Origin: JAOBAU01 sp034667465
GTDB taxonomy: Bacteria; Acidobacteriota; Thermoanaerobaculia; Gp7-AA8
DNA length: 64,000 nt
Reading direction: 5' to 3'
Assembly: GCA_034667465.1 (NCBI GenBank)
Contig: JAXDJV010000029.1
Span: 62,001 to 126,000 of the forward strand
Position numbers and translations under genes: made by a program
Notes under the pieces: model-generated
The model's input: the letters and a program-made list of their open reading frames with translations, nothing else
Told to the model about the DNA's origin: nothing
Database searches by the model: none
Part shown: piece by piece, positions 31,917-39,820 of the stretch
Layout of the letters: the number at the start of each line of letters is the position of its first letter
Numbering within the stretch: the first letter of the stretch is position 1

Positions 31917-34259
31917 ATGTATTCCCCAATGTTGTCATCAGCCGGAGGTGCACGCGCGCGGTCCGGTCCGGCCTGGTCGGGCGAGAGCCCGGAGTCCGGC
32001 GCCAGGTATCGCGGTCTCCTCGAAGCGGCGCCCGATGCCATGGTGGTCGTGAACCAGGCGGGCGAGATCGTGCTGCTGAATGTTCAGGCGGAGAGGCAGT
32101 TCCGATACTCCCGCGATGAGCTGTTGGGGCAGCAGGTCACGAACATCATTCCTGAGGGGTTTGCGGAACGGCTGGTGGCCGACGGCCTCCGATCCGCGGC
32201 TGACGCTCTGGCGCAGCAGATCGGGACCGGGATCGAGCTTACAGGGCTTCGCAGGGACGGAAGCGAGTTTCCGATCGAGATCATGTTGAGCCCGCTGGAA
32301 AGCGCTGAAGGAATCCTGGTAACGGCGGCAATCCGCAACATCAGCGTGCGCAAGGATGCCGAAAAAAATCTGGCGAGGATGGAAGGCGGACGCAGGTTGG
32401 CAGAGGAAGAGCTCCGACAGAGCGAAGAACGATATCGGATGATCCTCGATGGAGTTCCGGACCACGCCATTTTCATGATGGACCCGCGCGGTCAGATCGT
32501 CAGCTGGAACGCCGGCGCCGAACGGATCAAGGGCTACAAAGCACACGAGATCATCGGCCGCAATTTTTCGTGCTTCTTTCCAGCGCACGAGGTCGAGCGC
32601 GGCAGGCCGGAAGAGATACTCAGGCTTACTGCCATCAACGGCCGGCATGAGGAACAGGGGTTGCGGGTGCGAAAGGATGGCTCTCGATTTCTGGCGAGGG
32701 TCACCTTCACAGCATTGCGGGACGCGTCGGGAAACCTGCGCGGTTTTTCCGAGTTCAGCCACGACCTCAGCGAGAGCAGGGAATCGGGAGCGAAGTATCG
32801 CGGGCTGCTGGAAGCAGCTCCCGATGCGATGGTGGTTGTGAACCAGCAGGGAGAAATCGTCCTGCTGAACGTTCAGGCCGAAAAGGCGTTCGGATATTCG
32901 CGCGATGAGCTGATAGGGCAGCAGGTCAGAAACATCGTTCCCGAGGGTTTCGAGGAGCGGCTGATCGCTGACGGGCTCCGATCGGCAGCGGACGCACTGG
33001 CGCAGCAGATCGGAACCGGGATTGAGCTAACCGGACTTCGGAAGAACGGAAGTGAATTTCCGATCGAGATCATGCTCAGTCCATTGGAAAACGCTGAGGG
33101 AATCCTCGTGACCGCTGCCATTCGCGACATCAGCGTGCGCAGGGACGCGGAAAAGCATCTGGCTCAGATGGAAAGCAGGTATCGCGGATTGCTGGAGGCG
33201 GCTCCCGACGCAATGGTCGTCGTTAACCAGGCAGGCGAGATCGTGCTACTGAACGTTCAGGCGGAAAAACAGTTCGGATATTTGCGCGATGAGCTCTTTG
33301 GACAGCAGGTTCGGAACATCATTCCGGAAGGTTTTGCGGAACGGCTGATCGCTGACGGTCTTCGATCCACCGCTGAGGCACTGGCGCAACAGATCGGCAC
33401 CGGTATTGAGCTCACCGGCCTGCGAAAGAATGGCAGCAAGTTCCCGATCGAGATCATGCTCAGCCCGCTGGAAAATGCCGACGGAATTCTGGTGACGGCC
33501 GCCATCCGCGACATCACCACGCGAAAAGCGGCCGAAGCACATCTCCTGCGGAAGGTGGATGAGCTCAATCGCTCGAATGAGGAATTGGGGCAATTTGCCT
33601 ACATTGCCTCACACGATTTGCAGGAACCATTGCGCATGGTGGCCAGTTACACACAACTCCTTTCCAGACGATATAAGGGAAAGCTCGACTCCGATGCGGA
33701 TGAATTCATCGCATTCGCCGTCGACGGCGCCAACCGGATGCAGCGCCTGATCAGGGACCTGCTCGCCTATTCGCGTATTGGGACCGAGGGTCGGAAATTA
33801 CTGGCGACGTCCAGTGAAAACGCCCTGCGACAAGCGCTCGTCAATCTGCGTGGTGCCATCGAAGAAGGTGGCGCTCTTGTGACGCACGATCCGCTGCCAA
33901 CCGTACTTGCAGACGAGATGCAACTGGTTCAGTTGTTTCAAAACCTCGTCGGCAATGCCATCAAGTATCAAGGGCCCGGGACGCCGACCGTGCACATTTC
34001 GGCCGCTCGAAATGACGAAAAGAAGTGGGTGTTTTCAGTGCGTGACAATGGTCTTGGGATTGACGAAAAGTACCTCGACAGGATCTTTGGGATGTTCCAG
34101 CGCCTTCACAGGCGCGAAGAGTTCGCCGGCACAGGCATGGGTCTGGCCATTTGTAAGAAGATCGTCGAGCGACACGACAGCAGTATCTCAGTCGCATCGC
34201 AATCCGGTTTGGGTTCCACGTTCAGCTTTGCACTGGCAGGAAACGAGAGGACATTATGA
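31917..34259 (+). CDS. Sensor histidine kinase with four PAS domains
   Basis: This 780-residue cytoplasmic kinase has no membrane helix. PAS1, PAS3 and PAS4 are near-identical copies, each with YRGLLEAAPDAMVVVNQ, GEIVLLNVQAE and IGTGIELTGLR. PAS2 (about 165-285) is different (DHAIFMMDPRGQIVSWNAGA). The HisKA-type box is FAYIASHDLQEPLRMVASYT (about 562-581), the phytochrome-like class, and the HATPase follows (NLVGNAIKYQG, GMGLAICKKIVERH). The next gene encodes a Rcp1-like receiver, the usual partner of this class. The stop overlaps it by ATGA. Confidence 0.92.
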   Translation: MYSPMLSSAGGARARSGPAWSGESPESGARYRGLLEAAPDAMVVVNQAGEIVLLNVQAERQFRYSRDELLGQQVTNIIPEGFAERLVADGLRSAADALAQQIGTGIELTGLRRDGSEFPIEIMLSPLESAEGILVTAAIRNISVRKDAEKNLARMEGGRRLAEEELRQSEERYRMILDGVPDHAIFMMDPRGQIVSWNAGAERIKGYKAHEIIGRNFSCFFPAHEVERGRPEEILRLTAINGRHEEQGLRVRKDGSRFLARVTFTALRDASGNLRGFSEFSHDLSESRESGAKYRGLLEAAPDAMVVVNQQGEIVLLNVQAEKAFGYSRDELIGQQVRNIVPEGFEERLIADGLRSAADALAQQIGTGIELTGLRKNGSEFPIEIMLSPLENAEGILVTAAIRDISVRRDAEKHLAQMESRYRGLLEAAPDAMVVVNQAGEIVLLNVQAEKQFGYLRDELFGQQVRNIIPEGFAERLIADGLRSTAEALAQQIGTGIELTGLRKNGSKFPIEIMLSPLENADGILVTAAIRDITTRKAAEAHLLRKVDELNRSNEELGQFAYIASHDLQEPLRMVASYTQLLSRRYKGKLDSDADEFIAFAVDGANRMQRLIRDLLAYSRIGTEGRKLLATSSENALRQALVNLRGAIEEGGALVTHDPLPTVLADEMQLVQLFQNLVGNAIKYQGPGTPTVHISAARNDEKKWVFSVRDNGLGIDEKYLDRIFGMFQRLHRREEFAGTGMGLAICKKIVERHDSSISVASQSGLGSTFSFALAGNERTL

Positions 34260-34717
34260 GAATAGTCAGGAAACCCGGTATGCCATTGCAGGTGCTGCTG
34301 GTCGAAGACAGTCCCGGGGACATCCGGCTCACGCAGGAAGCCTTCCGTGACGCCAATTCGTCCGTCCAATTACACGTGGCGTTTGACGGTGTTGAGGCAA
34401 TGGCCTTTCTCCGACGCGAGGGCTCGCACGTTCATGCTCCTCGGCCCGATCTCATCCTGCTCGATCTCAACCTTCCCAGGATGGACGGGCGCGAGGTCCT
34501 GGCGCAGATCAAGAGCGATGATGTTCTCAAAACAATTCCTGTTGTCATTCTGACGACTTCTGAAGATGAAGGTGACATTACAAAGAGTTATGAGCTTCAC
34601 GCGAACTGCTACCTCAATAAACCGGTGCAGCTGGACGCCTTCGAAGGGTTGGTCAGTACCATCAATGATTTCTGGTTGACGATGGTCAAGCTGCCGCGCC
34701 AGAGGCAGACAGAATGA
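34256..34717 (+). CDS. Rcp1-like response regulator
   Basis: This 153-residue receiver protein is of the Rcp1/CheY-like family that pairs with phytochrome-type kinases. It contains VLLVEDSPGDIRLTQEAFRD with Glu17/Asp18, phospho-acceptor Asp70 in LILLDLNLPRMDGREVL, and Lys in CYLNKPVQLD. The extended C-terminal helix (VSTINDFWLTMVKLP) is typical. It is coupled by ATGA at both ends, between the PAS-repeat kinase and a hybrid kinase. It probably shuttles phosphate between them. Confidence 0.93.
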   Translation: MRIVRKPGMPLQVLLVEDSPGDIRLTQEAFRDANSSVQLHVAFDGVEAMAFLRREGSHVHAPRPDLILLDLNLPRMDGREVLAQIKSDDVLKTIPVVILTTSEDEGDITKSYELHANCYLNKPVQLDAFEGLVSTINDFWLTMVKLPRQRQTE

Positions 34718-36657
34718 ACCCGATATCGATCACAAAGCTTCTCTTAATCGAGGACAACCCCGGAGACGCTCGTTTGCTCTGTGAGATGTTCAGGGAGCAG
34801 GGTTCGCATAACACGGAAGTTACGCACGTCACGTCGATGGGAGCGGCGGAGAAGTATCTTTCGGAGCATGTGTTCGACATCATCCTGCTCGATCTGGGAC
34901 TGCCGGACGCCGAGGGGCTGGATGCGGTACGGCGGGCCCATGCAGCCGCGCCACGAGTTCCACTGGTGATCCTGACCATCCTGGACGACGAGTCGATGGC
35001 CGTGCGAGCGCTGCAGGAGGGGGCGCAGGACTATCTCATCAAAGGCCAGATCGAGAGCGGCCTTCTGCGCGCGCTGCGTTATGCCATCGAGCGCAAGATC
35101 ATGGAGGACGTTCTGCTCAAGGAGCGGACGCGAAGCGAAGAGGGCTGGGCTCGTCTTGCCGCGATTCATGAGGCCACACCGGATCTCGTAAGTATCAGTG
35201 ACATCGCCGGTCGCCTGCTCTATGTCAATCACGGTGGCCGCGCGATGGTTGGTCTTGCTGACAACGCCGATGTCACCGGATACACAATTGCCGATTTTCT
35301 GCGCAACCCCGATACGCACGTCATCGAGACTGAAGGTATTCCCGCCGCGATCCTCAATGGCGTCTGGCGCGGCGAAACTGATCTGATAAGCCTCTCTGGC
35401 GGCCTGGTTGCGATCTCACTGATCATTCTGGCTCATAAGAGATCCGACGGGTCTGTGGAATTCGTCTCTACCATTGCCCGCGACATTACCGGTCACCGAC
35501 AATTGGAAGCACAGCTTCGTCAGGCACAGAAAATGGAGGCCGTAGGGCAGTTGGCGGCCGGAGTAGCGCACGAGTTCAACAATCTCTTACAGGCCCTGAT
35601 GTCCATGTCTGCGATCCTGCGACTGCGCGGTGCCGGCGAGCAGATCACGAGAATCGGGGCAGACATGGCAGCTCAGATCAGGCGCGGCGCCGGCCTTACG
35701 CAGCAACTCCTCCTGTTTTCCCGCGATACTGTCGTTGAAAAAGTCGACCTCGATCTTTGGGAAGAGGTGCAAAAGGCGAGCGTACTGCTGCGCCAGCTGC
35801 TCCCCGAGAACATTCTGATCGTCCTTGAAACCCCAACACAGCGGCTGTCTGTCCAGGGCGATGCAGGGCAGATGCAGCAGGTGCTCCTGAATCTTGCGAT
35901 CAACGCTCGGGACGCCATGTCGCCCGGCGGCACGCTCACGCTGCGCGTCGGGTCCTTGGGCGAAAGAGCGTTTTTCGAGGTCGAAGATGATGGGGAGGGG
36001 ATGAGTGACGAGACACGGTCGCATCTGTTCGAGCCATTCTTCACTACCAAGGACGCAGGAAAAGGGACCGGCCTCGGTCTCGCAGTGGTTCACGGCATCG
36101 TCGTTGAGCACGGAGGGAGTGTCGATGTCGACAGCCGGCCCGGCGAAGGAAGCCGCTTCCGCGTCTTCCTCCCTTCGACATTTTGCGAAGAACCGAGAAC
36201 GCCGGAGTTGATCGATGATGCAGCGGAACCGGCCGCTCATGGCTGCGTGCTTCTGGTGGAAGACGAAATCGCAGTGCGCGACGGCATCGCAGTGTTGCTG
36301 GAAACGATCGGCTACGGCGTCATCGCGGTCGCAAGCGGCGAAGAGGCAATGGCGATCCCTCTGGAACCGGTGCCGGATCTGTTGCTCACCGATGTGACGC
36401 TGGCCGGAATTGGTGGCTCGGCATTGGGAGAGCGCCTGCTCGAGCGCTGGCCTTTACTCAAAGTTGTGCTGATGTCGGGCTATCTTGAGGAGGCGACGCG
36501 CGCCGACGCCGGCCAGCGAGGCTGGTACTTCCTCCAGAAGCCGTTCGAGATGACCGAATTGACCTCCCATCTGCGTGCAGCGCTGCACGCGGACGAAACA
36601 TCGCCCGCGCTGACGAACCTGAACGATGTGTTCAGCCGCGAGTCGGTCGCCGTCTGA
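34714..36657 (+). CDS. REC-PAS-kinase-REC hybrid sensor protein
   Basis: The protein has 647 residues. An N-terminal receiver (LLIEDNPGDARLLCEMFREQ, Asp60) is followed by a PAS domain (about 140-260), HisKA (QLAAGVAHEFNNLLQALMSM), HATPase (NLAINARDAMSPGG, GKGTGLGLAVVHGIVVEHGG) and a C-terminal receiver (CVLLVEDEIAVRDG). In that last receiver the acceptor region reads LLLTDVTLAGIGG. The kinase core is of the NtrB-like HEFNN type. With the two preceding genes it forms a compact phosphorelay. Receiving phosphate at the N-terminal receiver could gate its activity. Confidence 0.92.
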   Translation: MNPISITKLLLIEDNPGDARLLCEMFREQGSHNTEVTHVTSMGAAEKYLSEHVFDIILLDLGLPDAEGLDAVRRAHAAAPRVPLVILTILDDESMAVRALQEGAQDYLIKGQIESGLLRALRYAIERKIMEDVLLKERTRSEEGWARLAAIHEATPDLVSISDIAGRLLYVNHGGRAMVGLADNADVTGYTIADFLRNPDTHVIETEGIPAAILNGVWRGETDLISLSGGLVAISLIILAHKRSDGSVEFVSTIARDITGHRQLEAQLRQAQKMEAVGQLAAGVAHEFNNLLQALMSMSAILRLRGAGEQITRIGADMAAQIRRGAGLTQQLLLFSRDTVVEKVDLDLWEEVQKASVLLRQLLPENILIVLETPTQRLSVQGDAGQMQQVLLNLAINARDAMSPGGTLTLRVGSLGERAFFEVEDDGEGMSDETRSHLFEPFFTTKDAGKGTGLGLAVVHGIVVEHGGSVDVDSRPGEGSRFRVFLPSTFCEEPRTPELIDDAAEPAAHGCVLLVEDEIAVRDGIAVLLETIGYGVIAVASGEEAMAIPLEPVPDLLLTDVTLAGIGGSALGERLLERWPLLKVVLMSGYLEEATRADAGQRGWYFLQKPFEMTELTSHLRAALHADETSPALTNLNDVFSRESVAV

Positions 36658-36713
36658 GGGAGAGCGATTTGCAGTGATCCTGCAGGCGCGAACATCTGGA
36701 GGGTCGGTGCGCC

Positions 36714-36753
36714 AAAACGAAACGCCGCCCGGTCGTGACGACCTGGGCGGCGT
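36714..36753 (-). terminator. Terminator of tRNA-Val(CAC)
   Basis: On the minus strand ACGCCGCCC-A-GGTCG pairs with CGACC-GGGCGGCGT, with a 3-nt loop and one bulge, followed by TTTCGTTTT. Confidence 0.75.
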
Positions 36754-36767
36754 GATTGGGGTGGCGT

Positions 36768-36843
36768 TGGTAGGCGCTAGCGGACTCGAACCGCTGACCC
36801 CCACCGTGTGAAGGTGATGCTCTACCAGCTGAGCTAAGCGCCT
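36768..36843 (-). tRNA. tRNA-Val (anticodon CAC)
   Basis: This 76-nt gene has an encoded CCA. The acceptor AGGCGCT pairs with AGCGCCT. The anticodon loop TTCACAC presents CAC, which reads GUG. The body is nearly identical to the tRNA-Val(GAC) at 10799, and both are followed by a strong hairpin terminator. Confidence 0.97.
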
Positions 36844-36943
36844 GTTTGCTGCGATCTCAACGAACCGTCTTCGGGTGCTATTTCCGAAGGGGGCGAGGAT
36901 AGCGGGCGGGCGGGGCGGCGTCAACTGTGCTACATCGTCAGCC

Positions 36944-37987
36944 ATGAAACGGATTGCGACGGCGGCGGCGGTTTTGGCGGGGGCGGCGGCGCTGGGGGCG
37001 GGGGTGGAACGGCTCGTCATCGCGGCGCCGCGTTACCGCGGACCTTCATCCGACCACTTCGACGGCGATCGCTTTCACAACATCGACGATCGTGTGCGCG
37101 AGGAAGGCTCCTTCCTGAAGTGGCAGCTGAATCGGACTCCCGGCTACTGGCCGGAGTGGATCGATTCGCCTCCCGGTCCCGCGCCGGAACGGCGTGTCGA
37201 CGGCGGACGGCTGCGCGTCACCTTCATCAATCACGCGACGATGCTCATTCAGATGGACGGGGTCAACATATTGACCGATCCGATCTGGTCCGATCGCACC
37301 TCGCCCGTTTCGTTCGCGGGACCGAAGCGGCATCGCGCGCCGGGGATTCGCTTTCGCGATCTTCCGCCGATCGATGCGGTGCTCGTCAGCCACAATCACT
37401 ACGACCATCTCGACGTGCCGACGCTGCGGCGTCTTCGCGTGCGCAACGCCGCGACGCCGATCATCACGCCGCTCGGCAACGGCACGCTGATGGCGCGGCA
37501 CGGCATCGCCGGGGCGACGGAGCTCGACTGGTGGCACAACGTTGCCGTCTCCGATCGCGTGCGCATCACGCTCGTGCCGGCGCAGCACTTCTGTGCGCGC
37601 GGCCTCTCCGATCGCGACCGCAACCTGTGGGGCGGATTCGTGATTAGCGGTCCTTCCGGCAACGCGTACTTCGCCGGCGACACCGGATGGGGAACTCACT
37701 TCACGCAGATCGCCGCGCGCTTCTCACCGATTCGCGTCGCGCTGCTGCCGATCGGCGCGTATCTGCCGCGCTGGTTCATGAAGCCGGTGCATGTCAATCC
37801 CGCCGAGGCGGTTGACGCGCACAAGGTGCTCGGCGCGGAGACGAGTATTGCCATGCACTTCGGCACGTTTCATCTTGGCGACGACGGCGAGCGCCAGCCG
37901 GTCGAAGATCTCGAGCGCGCCATCGCCGCGAACGGCAATCCGCGATTCTGGATTCTGCAGCAGGGAGAAGGGAGAGACGTCCCATGA
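36944..37987 (+). CDS. Metallo-beta-lactamase-fold hydrolase (NAPE-PLD-like)
   Basis: The protein has 347 residues. The N-terminus is an Ala/Gly-rich hydrophobic helix (about 4-28), a signal or membrane anchor. The metal-binding motif SHNHYDHLD places His150, His152, Asp154 and His155 in the active site. Further ligands lie in AQHFCARGLSDRD, FAGDTGWG and IAMHFGTFHL. The pattern matches the RomA/N-acyl-phosphatidylethanolamine phospholipase D-like branch. The substrate is not known. A TGCTACATC extended -10 box ends 7 nt before the ATG with no Shine-Dalgarno. Its stop overlaps the next gene as ATGA. Confidence 0.85.
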   Translation: MKRIATAAAVLAGAAALGAGVERLVIAAPRYRGPSSDHFDGDRFHNIDDRVREEGSFLKWQLNRTPGYWPEWIDSPPGPAPERRVDGGRLRVTFINHATMLIQMDGVNILTDPIWSDRTSPVSFAGPKRHRAPGIRFRDLPPIDAVLVSHNHYDHLDVPTLRRLRVRNAATPIITPLGNGTLMARHGIAGATELDWWHNVAVSDRVRITLVPAQHFCARGLSDRDRNLWGGFVISGPSGNAYFAGDTGWGTHFTQIAARFSPIRVALLPIGAYLPRWFMKPVHVNPAEAVDAHKVLGAETSIAMHFGTFHLGDDGERQPVEDLERAIAANGNPRFWILQQGEGRDVP

Positions 37988-38376
37988 TGCTTCGCTCGAT
38001 CGGCAGCTGGTCTCACGGCATCATCGATTACGCGATCGTCGTACTGCTTCTCATCGGCCCGAGCGTGCAGCACTTCAGCGGAAAGCAGGCGACGTTCTGC
38101 TACATCCTCGCGTTCGTGCATCTCGCGCTGACGCTGCTGACGCGCTTTCCGCTCGGCGTGCTGAAGATCGTCGGGTTCCCGCTGCACGGCGCCGTCGAAT
38201 TTCTCGCGGCGCTGGTCGTGCTCGTGCTGCCGTGGATCGCCGCGTTTGCACGCGGCGTTCTCTCACGCAACTTCTTCGTCACGATCGGCCTGCTGCTCTT
38301 TTTCGTCTGGCTGCTGACCGACTACCGCGGCCTGCGGAGCGCCGCGACTACTTCTTCTTCGAAGACGATTTCTTAG
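37984..38376 (+). CDS. Small four-helix membrane protein
   Basis: This 130-residue protein has four predicted membrane helices (IIDYAIVVLLLIGPSV, FCYILAFVHLALTLLT, FLAALVVLVLPWIAAF, FVTIGLLLFFVWLL). A conserved-looking SWSHGIIDY lies at the start. It resembles SPW-type small membrane proteins, but the match is weak. It is translationally coupled to the hydrolase upstream. Its 3' end overlaps the convergent basic-protein gene by 29 bp. Function unknown. Confidence 0.7.
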   Translation: MMLRSIGSWSHGIIDYAIVVLLLIGPSVQHFSGKQATFCYILAFVHLALTLLTRFPLGVLKIVGFPLHGAVEFLAALVVLVLPWIAAFARGVLSRNFFVTIGLLLFFVWLLTDYRGLRSAATTSSSKTIS

Positions 38377-38692
38377 ACGTCGACTTCCTGGAAGCGGACG
38401 ACTTCTTCGACGAGGCTTTCTTCGAGGAAGCTTTTTTCGAGGAAGAGGACTTCTTCGATGACGAAGCTTTCTTCGACGACGCCTTCTTCGATGATGCAGC
38501 CTTCTTCGAAGACGACTTCTTCGACGGCACCTTGCCGCCTTCGCGCCGCGCTTCCGAAAGTCCGATGGCGATGGCCTGCTTGCGGCTCGTCACCTTCTTC
38601 CCCGAGCTGCCGCTTTTCAGCGTGCCGCGCTTCCGCTCGTGCATCGCCTTCTCGACTTTCTCCTCCGACTTTTTCCCGTACCTGCCTGCCAT
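38348..38692 (-). CDS. Basic DUF6496-type protein with a Ser/Lys repeat tail
   Basis: This 114-residue protein has ATG 38692 preceded by a perfect AAGGAGG. Residues 1-55 form a conserved small domain (EEKVEKAMHERKRGTLKSG, KVTSRKQAIAIGLSEARREG) found in DUF6496 proteins. Residues 56-114 are a low-complexity tail of SSKK and ASSKK units, resembling eukaryotic histone H1 tails and bacterial HU or H1-like extensions. The tail would bind nucleic acid non-specifically. It overlaps the convergent membrane-protein gene, and the overlap lies in the repeat-coded tail. A DNA-compaction or stress role is inference. Confidence 0.75.
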   Translation of the reverse strand: MAGRYGKKSEEKVEKAMHERKRGTLKSGSSGKKVTSRKQAIAIGLSEARREGGKVPSKKSSSKKAASSKKASSKKASSSKKSSSSKKASSKKASSKKSSASRKSTSKKSSSKKK

Positions 38693-38745
38693 GCAACAAC
38701 CTCCTTTTGTTCGTGCAACGGAAGTTGTGCAAGCAGCGTGCGCGT

Positions 38746-39798
38746 CTATTTGTCGGCGTAGCTCGATCGCGCCATCACGTACACGCCTTTGCGCTCGACC
38801 TGCACGTCGATGGCGTGCACCGCGCCGCGATTGCTCGTCGGCGGCTTGCGCACTTCGAGCTCGTAGTGACCGGCGAGCGTTCGCTGCAAACGGTCGTACG
38901 CGATCGATGGAAACTCGTGCGTCTTCGCGTAGAAGCCGCCGGTGTCGTCGGCCGCTTTCGCCAGTCCGACTTCGAGCGTGTGTGAGTCGGCGTACGTCGT
39001 GTCGAGTGAGAAGACGGTGACGCGCGCCGACTCGAGCGCGATGCGCGCCGCGCCGTAGTCGGGTCCCATCGTGACGCGCTTGCCGACGAGATGTCCGAGG
39101 CCCCAGCCGAAGAGAATGAGCGACTTCGGTCCCGGAATCGGACGGAGCGCGTTCGCGACGACCAGCAGCGCGCGCTCGGGCGTCTTCACATCGAGCAGCT
39201 CTTTTTTGTCGAGCCGCTTCGCGAGCGATGGCATCGGAACTATCGGCGGCACAGACGGCTCGTTGATCAGCAGCGCCTGCTCCATCGCGTCGCGGATGCG
39301 GCGCTTGTCGCTCATGAAGTCGAGGCGGAACTTGAGGTGCGAATCGAAGGAGAAGACGGCCACGCGATCGTCTTCCTCGAGGCTGTCGATGAGCTGATCG
39401 ACGGTCGCCAGCAGATGCATCTGCCCGACGATCCGTTCGTGCGCGCGCGCGAAATCGGTCTGGAAGAAAAAGATGAGCAGCCGGCCGTTCGGCGGCGGGA
39501 TGTCGAGCGATTCATTCACGACCGCTCTCTGCGGCTCGTCATCGAGTCCCGCCAGGTCGCGCGCGACGGCGTTCTCCGGAATCCATTCCGCCGATTCGAC
39601 GACCGCGTCGACGCCGTCGATCTTCACTTTGAAATCAGCCGGCTTCAGGCCGAGGACCGGATCGCCGTTGTAGTCGGTCACGCGTGCGTCGACGAGGATG
39701 CGCTCGACGGTGATCGTTTCGCCCGTCTTCATCGACGGTTTCTGCTGCGCGAATGCGAGTGCGGGAACGAGAAGAAGCGCAGCGATGATTGAGCGCAT
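38746..39798 (-). CDS. Secreted VWFA-related protein (Acidobacteria type)
   Basis: This 350-residue protein starts with the signal peptide MRSIIAALLLVPALAFAQ. The opening of the mature protein (ERILVDARVTDYNGDPVLGL, DFKVKIDGV) is diagnostic of the VWFA-related domain family described from Acidobacteria. A von Willebrand A-like fold follows, with strands such as LLIFFFQTDFARAHERIVGQ and ALLVVANALRPIPGPKSLIL. A canonical metal-site DxSxS is not obvious. Function is not established for the family. TATCCT lies 6 nt before the ATG. Only 22 bp separate it from the divergent M64 peptidase gene, so the two are probably controlled together. Confidence 0.85.
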   Translation of the reverse strand: MRSIIAALLLVPALAFAQQKPSMKTGETITVERILVDARVTDYNGDPVLGLKPADFKVKIDGVDAVVESAEWIPENAVARDLAGLDDEPQRAVVNESLDIPPPNGRLLIFFFQTDFARAHERIVGQMHLLATVDQLIDSLEEDDRVAVFSFDSHLKFRLDFMSDKRRIRDAMEQALLINEPSVPPIVPMPSLAKRLDKKELLDVKTPERALLVVANALRPIPGPKSLILFGWGLGHLVGKRVTMGPDYGAARIALESARVTVFSLDTTYADSHTLEVGLAKAADDTGGFYAKTHEFPSIAYDRLQRTLAGHYELEVRKPPTSNRGAVHAIDVQVERKGVYVMARSSYADK

Positions 39799-39804
39799 CG
39801 TCGA

Positions 39805-39814
39805 AGGATACAAT
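39805..39814. promoter_or_regulatory. Overlapping divergent -10 boxes (VWFA protein / M64 peptidase)
   Basis: TATCCT on the minus strand (39805-39810) and TACAAT on the plus strand (39809-39814) overlap by two bases. Each lies 6 nt from the start codon it faces. This predicts two leaderless mRNAs from one 22-bp spacer, with the -35 regions inside the opposite coding sequences. Confidence 0.5.
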
Positions 39815-39820
39815 CGCGCG

